Notes under the pieces: generated by a model
Told to the model about the DNA's origin: nothing
Seen by the model: only the letters and a program-made list of their open reading frames with translations
Database searches by the model: none
Assembly: GCA_021852225.1 (NCBI GenBank)
Contig: JAJZOA010000199.1
Coordinates: forward strand, 1 to 9,579
DNA length: 9,579 nucleotides
Reading direction: 5' to 3'
Source of the DNA: Planctomycetota bacterium
GTDB lineage: Bacteria > Planctomycetota > Phycisphaerae > WQYP01
Made by a program: the position numbers and the translations under genes
Part shown: one piece after another, positions 1 through 6,301 of the stretch
How positions within the stretch are numbered: position 1 is the stretch's first letter
Layout: each line of letters opens with the position of its first letter

Positions 1-1
1 C

Positions 2-2935
2 GCCCAGGCGGGCGGTACGGATGTATGGGTATCCGCGGATGGCGTGCAGCATATATTGTTGACCGGGCAGGTGCTGGTGAGTGTCGGGTATCGAACCTTG
101 CGCGCGGACAATGCGGCGGTCTGGCTGACGCCGATCGCCTTTGGTGGTTCCAGCATTTACAAAGCCGAGATATATCTGGCTGGCCACGTCAGCATCAGCG
201 AAGGCCGCAAGGGCAACGCGGTCAGCCGTGGCACTGAAATGCTGGTGACCACGGAAATTTCCGGCGGCGTGCGATTGGGCGCTACCAACCCGGTTGCCGC
301 GAAGGAAAGCGGATCGCCAATTGTACTTCGCGGGGAAAAATTAATTCGTGAGCTTTCGGCCCGCCCGGTGGCTTTGAACTATATTCCGACCGTGCAGATT
401 CAACCCACGGAGACCGCGCTTGGGCTGGGATGGATCGCTCGTGGCGCGCGGAATCAGGTTTCCCCACTGATAACCAGCTCGCAGCAGGCGATGAAGAGCA
501 CCGCGCATGGCGGAGCTATGCAAAAGCCGGCGCTGGTTTTTGCGACGGGTGATAAAATTACCGTTTCCGTTGAAGGCACGCAGCGCGTGACCACCGCGGA
601 AGGAGAATTTATTCTGGTGCGACAGGTTCCCGGACAGGCCGCACTGGAACTTCGCGCCAACGATGCCGTGCTGTTCAGTCCAGCCGGGTCGGGCCATCAC
701 GTGCGGCCAGTGGGGCCGCGCAATGGCATTACGGAAAAAGTGCAGGGAGTCTATCTGGATGGCGATGTCACCATAACCCAGGGGAATCAGACAGTTCACG
801 CCAGCCAGGTCTATTATGACTTTACCACCAACCGGGCCATCATGCTTGACGCGGTGTTAAGCACCTACGATGTCGCGCATCATTCGCCCCTGTATATGCG
901 TGCCACAAAGATTTTGCAGTTGGCCAAGGGAAGTTTCGCCGCCAAATCGGTCAAGCTTTCCACGGACGATTTTTACGTCCCGCATTATTACATTGGCGCC
1001 GGTTCCATGACCGTGCAGTCCATATCCGGGCCCGTGGTGACGCAGCCCAATGCACATGGCGGCGCGATATATGCGTATACGGGCAAGGATATTACCGGTA
1101 ATTTCATGGGATTGCCTTTTTTCTACTGGCCCGAAATATCCGGAACCACCGCCCAGCCCACCACGCCGCTGCGGTCCTTCGGCGTGGGCTATTCCAACAC
1201 ATTTGGTGCCTCCCTGACCACGGACTGGAATCTGCTGGAACTGCTCGGTCAGAATCCGATTCCAGGATTTGATATGGGGTTGAATCTGGATGAATATTCC
1301 AATCGCGGGCCTGGCATTGGGATCAATTCGCATTTTCGGCTGCCGGACCAGCCCAACGCCCATGGCTCACTGCAAAGTTTCCTTATGTATGACGACGGGA
1401 CCGACCAGCTAGGTGCCAATCGCGACAACCTGCCGCTGTCATCCCACGTTCGCGGCTTTGCCTCTGGCCGCTACCAGCAGGACCTTTCGCGGCAATGGAC
1501 GCTGGCCGTGCAGGGGTCGTATATTTCCGATGAGAACTTCCTGGAGCAGTATTTTCAGAATGAATATGCCACCGCCCCCGAACAACAGACCTCCATTGAT
1601 CTGCGGCAACAGCACGAAACCGAAGGCTTTACCATTATCGGAAAATGGAATCTGAACCGCTTTGTGGCCAATGCGGACCTGGAAGACAATGAATTTTCCG
1701 TCCAGCGGTACCCCGAAGCCCATTATTGGCGGCAGGGCGACAAACTCTTGGGAATCTTCACTTATTATTCCGATACCAGCGGCGGCGTCCTGAACGACAA
1801 ATTCAGCTCTCTGACGCCGGCCCAGCGTGCGCTGACGCTGAATTTTCCCGGCATGAACCCGAATGAGAGTTTCAGCAACTACTATCTGGCCAATGGCTGG
1901 ACGGACAACAGCGTGGCACGCGGTGACACCCGCCAGGAAATAGACCTGCCACTGGGTGCCGGGCCGATTGAATTTACGCCCTTTGTCACCGGCCGCCTGA
2001 CTTACTGGGACACCAGTTTTCCGGTCACCAACAACCAGACCGGTGGCAATACCACGCGGGCCTGGGGTGCGGGCGGGTTTCGTTCAACGGCGACATTCTG
2101 GAAGGTGTATCACGGGTTTAATTCCGATTTTCTGGATGTGCATTCTCTTCGCCATATTATTCAGCCGGAAGTCAGTCTGTTTGCGTCCGGCTCCAATGTG
2201 CAGCGCGGCTATCTTCAGCCGTTTGACCGGAACGTGGAAGGCATTACCGACGCCAGCGGCGCCGAATTTGCTTTGCGGCAGATTCTTCAAACCAAGCGTG
2301 GCCGACCCGGCGAGCGGCAAATCGTCGACTGGATCACCCTGAATGTATCGGCGGATATGTTCTGGAATGTGCCGACCACCGGTCCATTCAACGCGGCCAA
2401 TCCAATGTATGCCGGCGCGCCATTTTCCACCAGCGATTTCGGCCAGCCAACGATCGGTTATTACGACTTCAGCCGTCCGGAGCTAAGCCAGGTGGCCGAC
2501 AGTTTAAACGCCAATGCAACCTGGCGGGCCGGTGCCAATGTGCGGGTTCTGGCGGATGAAAGTTATAATCTGGACGTCAATCAGTTGGAAGAATTTGATA
2601 CCGGCGTGGTGATTGACCAGTCGCCGGACATATCCTATTTTCTGGGAAACAGCTATATCCGGGCATTGGAAACCGATCAGTGGACGGCTTCGATGGATTA
2701 CCGGCTGACCGAGAAATATTCGTTCGCAGTGACGCAAAGTTACGATTTTGCCATTGATCATAATATTCTCTCGCAGTTGACGATCGTGCGGAAACTGCCG
2801 CGGTTTTATTCAGGCGTTACGCTTAGCTACAATGCCGACACGCGTTCGGAGGCCGTGTTTTTCAGCATCTGGCCGGCCGGCTATCCGCAGTATGGCGTTA
2901 CCAATACCTCCGCGCTTCAGGGGGCGCTCCCCTGA
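2..2935 (+). CDS. lptD: LptD/OstA-family outer-membrane LPS-assembly protein, 5'-truncated by window edge
   Basis: LptD family proteins insert lipopolysaccharide into the outer leaflet of the outer membrane; a periplasmic OstA-type beta-jellyroll receives LPS and a large C-terminal beta-barrel delivers it. The reading frame is open to the left edge. The first in-frame start-like codon (GTG at 44) lies inside conserved-looking sequence (GQVLVSV follows), so the true start is outside and about 977 residues are visible. Two related OstA-like units are seen at nt 98-205 (LRADNAAVWLTP to HVSISEG) and nt 650-784 (LRANDAVLFSP to DVTITQG). A linker with VKLSTDDFYVPHYYIGAG (about nt 950-1000) leads into a barrel-like region from about nt 1180 to the end, rich in alternating aromatic/polar strands and containing LNLDEYSNRGPGIG. 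Proteobacterial LptD is about 780 residues, so this one is long. The protein ends about 20 residues beyond the last strand-like segment (AVFFSIWP). Family assignment is fairly firm; LPS rather than another lipid as cargo is inference. Confidence 0.75.
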   Translation, partial: AQAGGTDVWVSADGVQHILLTGQVLVSVGYRTLRADNAAVWLTPIAFGGSSIYKAEIYLAGHVSISEGRKGNAVSRGTEMLVTTEISGGVRLGATNPVAAKESGSPIVLRGEKLIRELSARPVALNYIPTVQIQPTETALGLGWIARGARNQVSPLITSSQQAMKSTAHGGAMQKPALVFATGDKITVSVEGTQRVTTAEGEFILVRQVPGQAALELRANDAVLFSPAGSGHHVRPVGPRNGITEKVQGVYLDGDVTITQGNQTVHASQVYYDFTTNRAIMLDAVLSTYDVAHHSPLYMRATKILQLAKGSFAAKSVKLSTDDFYVPHYYIGAGSMTVQSISGPVVTQPNAHGGAIYAYTGKDITGNFMGLPFFYWPEISGTTAQPTTPLRSFGVGYSNTFGASLTTDWNLLELLGQNPIPGFDMGLNLDEYSNRGPGIGINSHFRLPDQPNAHGSLQSFLMYDDGTDQLGANRDNLPLSSHVRGFASGRYQQDLSRQWTLAVQGSYISDENFLEQYFQNEYATAPEQQTSIDLRQQHETEGFTIIGKWNLNRFVANADLEDNEFSVQRYPEAHYWRQGDKLLGIFTYYSDTSGGVLNDKFSSLTPAQRALTLNFPGMNPNESFSNYYLANGWTDNSVARGDTRQEIDLPLGAGPIEFTPFVTGRLTYWDTSFPVTNNQTGGNTTRAWGAGGFRSTATFWKVYHGFNSDFLDVHSLRHIIQPEVSLFASGSNVQRGYLQPFDRNVEGITDASGAEFALRQILQTKRGRPGERQIVDWITLNVSADMFWNVPTTGPFNAANPMYAGAPFSTSDFGQPTIGYYDFSRPELSQVADSLNANATWRAGANVRVLADESYNLDVNQLEEFDTGVVIDQSPDISYFLGNSYIRALETDQWTASMDYRLTEKYSFAVTQSYDFAIDHNILSQLTIVRKLPRFYSGVTLSYNADTRSEAVFFSIWPAGYPQYGVTNTSALQGALP
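2917..2935 (+). terminator. GC-rich hairpin overlapping the lptD stop codon
   Basis: The arms TCAGGGG (2917-2923) and CCCCTGA (2929-2935) are perfectly complementary over 7 bp with a 5-base loop, and the TGA stop of lptD lies in the right arm. No T-tract follows, so this is not a canonical intrinsic terminator. It could protect the mRNA 3' end, slow ribosomes at the stop, or be chance in GC-rich DNA. Confidence 0.25.
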
Positions 2936-3124
2936 TGGCGACCCGCGATCGGCCAGTGCGCGGGGGATATCACATTGCCCAACTGGTTTACTGTTATTGC
3001 AGTTAAATATGGTGACATGTTTATGTATAAGGAATTTCACCTGTTCGCGAATGTCGCTGATTCCGCGGCTATTTGAAGTCAGACAAAATGCCATCTGCGC
3101 CGTTTAATACGGTGGCGTTGGAAT

Positions 3125-3144
3125 AGCGACAAATAAAGCGACAA
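3125..3144 (+). repeat. Short direct repeat upstream of xseA
   Basis: AGCGACAA occurs at 3125-3132 and again at 3137-3144, a 12-base period, 25 bases before the xseA start codon. It lies in the 233-base gap between lptD and xseA. A half-site pair for a regulator or a leader element is possible, but two copies of 8 bases can arise by chance. No convincing sigma-70 promoter was found in this gap. Confidence 0.3.
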
Positions 3145-3159
3145 GCTCGCATCGCACGC

Positions 3160-3171
3160 GGAGAACAATTG
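3160..3171 (+). promoter_or_regulatory. Ribosome binding site deciding a TTG start for xseA
   Basis: GGAG at 3160-3163 is followed by 5 bases and then TTG (3169-3171). An in-frame TAG at 3124-3126 bounds the frame, and no ATG, GTG or other TTG lies between it and 3169. The next candidate, ATG at 3232, has no visible Shine-Dalgarno sequence, so TTG is favoured. Confidence 0.55.
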
Positions 3172-4884
3172 GCCGGACTATTTGATGACGACCCACCGCC
3201 CGCCCGCCCGGCGAAATCCGGTCGTCGACCGATGCGCAAAACTCCCATGGACGCGATACGGGGCGTCGGGCAACCGGATGCCAATCACGCAAAATCCGGA
3301 CTTGGCAATCCAACCCAAACCGCCCCAAACCAATCGCCAACAGAGTTGGCCGCATCACTGCCTGTTGTAAAGCCCGGCGCAGTCATTCGACCGCCTCGAT
3401 TGCGGCGGTCGGCATCCGCGATTCTTGAATCCAAAACGGAATCTCAATCCGAAGCCCACGCTGAATCAGCCCCAATATACAGCGTGGCGCAGGTGAACAG
3501 CCTGATTCAGCGGGCCATTGTCACCCATCTGCCGGCGGCCATTCTGGTGCAGGCGGAAATTTCCAATTTTTCAGTCTATGGAAAAGGGCACGCGTTTTTT
3601 AAGCTGAAAGATGCCAATGCAGAAATTTCCTGCATGATGTGGCGCGACACGCTGGAGCGCCTGCGTTTTAAGCCGCAGGATGGGTTGGCCGTACTGGCGG
3701 AAGGAACTGTCAAGCTTTATGAACCACAGGGGCGGATAAATTTCTATGTCAGTCGGCTTATCCCACGCGGGGCCGGGGAACTGGAACTGGCGTTTCGGCA
3801 GCTTTGTGAAAAGTTGCGCGGCGAAGGCTTGTTTGATCCGGCGCGGAAACGGCGTCTTCCGCTGCTGCCGCAACGCATCGTCATTGTCACAAGTCCCTCG
3901 GGAGACGTGATTCACGATGTGCTGACCACCGCCTGGCGGCGATTTCCTGGTCTGCAGGTCATGGTGTTTCCGGTCCGGGTGCAGGGGGCCGGGGCGGCCC
4001 GGCAGATCGCCGAGGCCATTGAACAGATCAATGCGCACGCGACTGAACTGGGAGTGGATCTGATTCTGCTGGTCCGCGGCGGTGGTTCGCTGGAAGATTT
4101 ATGGGCTTTTAATGAGGAAATCGTTGCGCGGGCCATATCTGCCAGCGGACTGCCGATTGCCACCGGTGTCGGCCACGAACCAGATACCACAATTGCCGAC
4201 CTTGTGGCGGACCTGCGCGGTCCGACTCCGACCGGTGTAACGGAATTGACCATTCCGGATGTCCAGATTTTTTTGCGCCATTGCGGGACCTGCGCCGATA
4301 CCATGCGCCACGCGCTGGCCAACGCTCTGCTTCATGGAGACAAGGACCTGCGCGTCGCCGCCGGGAATCTGGCAGGAAAATTTCAAGCGATTATCCATGG
4401 TCGTCAGCGGCGGATTGATGACAGGGCAACCCGGATTGCGTCCGTTGAACCGCGGCACGCCGTTGCCCAGGGCTGGCGCCGACTTGAAGATGCGCAGCGC
4501 AGGCTTCGCGCTGCACCCCAGCGGGATTTGCAGCGATCTGCCCAGCGGCTGGCCACAATGAAGGAAAGGCTGGAACGTCAATCGCCACGACTGTTGCTGG
4601 CCCAATGTTATACGCGGCTGTCGCCAGCCCGCCGACAACTTGCCGCAGGCATGGAACTTGCTCTAAGGGGTCGGCACGCCATATTGGAATCCGCAAGGCA
4701 GCGACTGGAACTAATTGGTCCGCAGGCGGTTCTCAAACGCGGCTTTTCGATTACGACCGATTCGGCCGGACGGGTTCTGTTTTCGGTCAAGCAGATTACG
4801 ACGGGACAAAGTTTAACGACCCGACTTGCCGATGGCGAAATTCGAAGCGATAACGCCCGCTTGCATTCGGACGCCGGTGCATGA
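3169..4884 (+). CDS. xseA: Exodeoxyribonuclease VII large subunit, N-terminally extended
   Basis: XseA is the catalytic subunit of exonuclease VII, a cytoplasmic enzyme that degrades single-stranded DNA from both ends into oligonucleotides and works with many copies of XseB. The OB-fold begins near residue 102 (IYSVAQVNSLIQ) and runs to about 200. The nuclease domain follows: RIVIVTSPSGDVIHD near 236, the hallmark VRGGGSLEDLWAFN at 303-316, and GVGHEPDTTIADLVADLRGP at 333-352, then TPT. A long Arg/Gln/Leu-rich helical stretch (about 380-510) is likely coiled coil for XseB binding. The closing LKRGFSI motif and small C-terminal domain (about 520-560) are present. At 571 residues it exceeds E. 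coli XseA (456) mainly through residues 1-100, which are Pro-, Arg- and Ser-rich with low complexity. It begins with TTG after a good RBS. No xseB follows. It converges with the sulfotransferase gene. Confidence 0.95.
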   Translation: MAGLFDDDPPPARPAKSGRRPMRKTPMDAIRGVGQPDANHAKSGLGNPTQTAPNQSPTELAASLPVVKPGAVIRPPRLRRSASAILESKTESQSEAHAESAPIYSVAQVNSLIQRAIVTHLPAAILVQAEISNFSVYGKGHAFFKLKDANAEISCMMWRDTLERLRFKPQDGLAVLAEGTVKLYEPQGRINFYVSRLIPRGAGELELAFRQLCEKLRGEGLFDPARKRRLPLLPQRIVIVTSPSGDVIHDVLTTAWRRFPGLQVMVFPVRVQGAGAARQIAEAIEQINAHATELGVDLILLVRGGGSLEDLWAFNEEIVARAISASGLPIATGVGHEPDTTIADLVADLRGPTPTGVTELTIPDVQIFLRHCGTCADTMRHALANALLHGDKDLRVAAGNLAGKFQAIIHGRQRRIDDRATRIASVEPRHAVAQGWRRLEDAQRRLRAAPQRDLQRSAQRLATMKERLERQSPRLLLAQCYTRLSPARRQLAAGMELALRGRHAILESARQRLELIGPQAVLKRGFSITTDSAGRVLFSVKQITTGQSLTTRLADGEIRSDNARLHSDAGA

Positions 4885-4932
4885 ATTGTAAATCGCCACG
4901 TCGACGGATGGTTGTTGTCCGATGCAGCTACG

Positions 4933-4948
4933 CTTCCGGCCGCGGAAG
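4933..4948. terminator. Hairpin between convergent xseA and sulfotransferase genes
   Basis: CTTCCG (4933-4938) and CGGAAG (4943-4948) form a perfect 6-bp stem with a GCCG tetraloop, in the 180-base gap between the two convergent stop codons. No run of T follows on either strand, so it is only a weak terminator candidate. The rest of this gap (4885-5064) holds no plausible gene; the small frames there lack an RBS and run antisense into the sulfotransferase. Confidence 0.25.
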
Positions 4949-5064
4949 AAGGCCCGTTTCCCGTTATAACCATGAAAAGGATTCGCAAGTCCCTCGCTTT
5001 TCTGGGGGCGTCTTGCCCGTCGTTTCCAGCGAACCGGCGGGTTGGCCGCTTATTCGCGGAGCAA

Positions 5065-6051
5065 TCAGGCTTCAGCCGTCAGTTTCTCCACCAGGCGACG
5101 GCCCAGACGCTGGAATTCCCCGGCTCCGTGAAAGCTTATGCGCTTATAAACCCGCTGAAACAGCGGCGCCGAAATATCACCTTCTACTTGCAACCAGGGG
5201 TTGGCGGCAAGAAACGCCGGAAATTCAATTTCATAACGCGCGTAAAGCGCTGACCATCGATTCTGAAAGGCAGTTTCACTGATCGCGTCATCGGAGCGAT
5301 CGTGCAACAATCCATACACATCGGCGATGAGCGGAAAATCCTTTGTCATGCGGGCCAAATCGCCTGGCGCTGTGATCGCATGGGCCAGTGAACGGTCCAG
5401 AAAATGTGTTTCGTAAAAGTGCATCTCCCTTTCCATCACTTGCGATTCCAAATGGAATTTGGCGGCAACCCGCTGCAATTGTTTTCGCGGATCTGCCAGC
5501 AAATTTTCATAGCTGACCGTCACATTTGGACGATTGAGCGTATCCTGCACGCTCCGCACGGTGCATTCCAGCCACAGAGCCATACCTGTGATATGCTTAA
5601 GCCCCGATGAGGCGCAAAGTGAATCGGCCACGGCGGCTGGATTCCGCAAGGCAACCAGATAGTTATCCTGGCAGGATATTTCGGCAAATATCGCCTGCCA
5701 GAAAAATAATAAGCGGTTCATTCGCGGATCTTTCAGCGCCCATAATTTGCGGTTGGCGAAGCGCTGGCCAAGGATATTTTTTGCATCTCGGTGGATACGT
5801 CCATATTCCGCTGACGATTCAACCCGTGACCGGGAAAACCCCGGCCAGCCCAGATGCCTGTCGGCCAGTTTCAGAAGTTTGGTGTTAATGTGCTGAATTG
5901 CGGTGTCTTCCCAGAAGCCACGCGGATTATTGGCATTTGGGGGCACCATTTCATCGCCCAAGTCGATACCGAATACCGGAAGCAGGCGGGTTAATGCGCT
6001 TGTGCCACTGCGCGGCGAACCTAGCACCACGAAAGCAACTTTTTTTTCCAT
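5065..6051 (-). CDS. P-loop sulfotransferase family protein
   Basis: This predicted cytoplasmic enzyme of 328 residues should transfer a sulfuryl group from PAPS to an acceptor. The 5'-phosphosulfate loop is GSPRSGTSA at residues 11-19, right after a hydrophobic beta-strand (VAFVVL). NPRGFWED (42-49) and LKDPR (106-110) are typical of bacterial sulfotransferase-family proteins. The 3'-phosphate site is LRNPAAVADSL at 135-145, with R136 and S144 as likely contacts. YENLLADP (181-188) matches the usual strand before the C-terminal helices. No signal peptide or membrane segment is seen. The start chosen is ATG at 6051, which puts the P-loop strand at the usual distance and has GGAAGG 2 bases and GGGAG 10 bases upstream; an in-frame ATG at 6111 would add 20 residues with no family resemblance. 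Acceptor unknown: carbohydrate, lipid or protein cannot be separated. The 250-base gap to the debranching gene suggests its own transcript. Confidence 0.88.
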   Translation of the reverse strand: MEKKVAFVVLGSPRSGTSALTRLLPVFGIDLGDEMVPPNANNPRGFWEDTAIQHINTKLLKLADRHLGWPGFSRSRVESSAEYGRIHRDAKNILGQRFANRKLWALKDPRMNRLLFFWQAIFAEISCQDNYLVALRNPAAVADSLCASSGLKHITGMALWLECTVRSVQDTLNRPNVTVSYENLLADPRKQLQRVAAKFHLESQVMEREMHFYETHFLDRSLAHAITAPGDLARMTKDFPLIADVYGLLHDRSDDAISETAFQNRWSALYARYEIEFPAFLAANPWLQVEGDISAPLFQRVYKRISFHGAGEFQRLGRRLVEKLTAEA

Positions 6052-6074
6052 AACCTTCCGGCTCCCGCATATGT

Positions 6075-6100
6075 CCGACAATTTGCCGTTTTTGTCGGCA
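6075..6100 (-). promoter_or_regulatory. Alternative hairpins in the sulfotransferase leader
   Basis: Read on the - strand, 24-49 bases before the ATG at 6051, two stems share bases. TGCCG (6100-6096) can pair with CGGCA (6088-6084). Alternatively CCGACAA (6098-6092) pairs perfectly with TTGTCGG (6081-6075). The two cannot form together. Whether this is a switch or coincidence cannot be told; no riboswitch family is recognised. Confidence 0.2.
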
Positions 6101-6272
6101 CGCTGCCACAATTTGCTCGCAAGCCGCGCCTTGGGCGCTCCGGTTGCCCATCACTCCATCGTCCAGCCAAACGCAGAGAGTTCAAATTCGTTGCAATTAC
6201 GTCCAGTTTTAAGGTTATCGGGCGGGAAATACCCCGGGCGCGGGACCGACCCGATGGGGCAATTCCCTGGTT

Positions 6273-6294
6273 CGCGTACCGGACTGGTTACGCG
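6273..6294 (-). terminator. Hairpin just after the debranching enzyme stop
   Basis: CGCGTACC (6273-6280) pairs with GG and TACGCG (6286-6294) with one bulged T, giving an 8-bp stem with a 5-base loop that starts 7 bases after the stop codon of the debranching gene. No U-tract follows on the - strand. Further on, an ATCGGG/CCCGAT inverted repeat (6217-6222 and 6250-6255) makes the gap strongly structured. A transcript end or stabilising structure is plausible. Confidence 0.3.
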
Positions 6295-6301
6295 ATTTGC
6301 G

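Noticed and set aside
2997..3031. Possible promoter with TTGCAG and TATAAG before xseA
   Set aside because: The spacing is 23 bases, too long for a sigma-70 promoter, and the alternative -10 (TATGTA) is weak with 19-base spacing.
4972..5253. Frame starting MKRIRKSLAFLG, which looks briefly like a signal peptide
   Set aside because: The hydrophobic stretch is too short and the frame continues antisense through the C-terminal part of the sulfotransferase gene.
4881..5282. Open frames on the + strand after xseA, considered as xseB
   Set aside because: The translations are Pro/Arg/Ser-rich without the helical pattern of XseB, and most of their length is antisense to the sulfotransferase.
6052..6111. 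Upstream ATG at 6111 as sulfotransferase start
   Set aside because: It would add 20 polar residues before the P-loop strand and the coding stretch would run through the leader hairpins; ATG 6051 has purine-rich RBS candidates and a normal distance to the P-loop.
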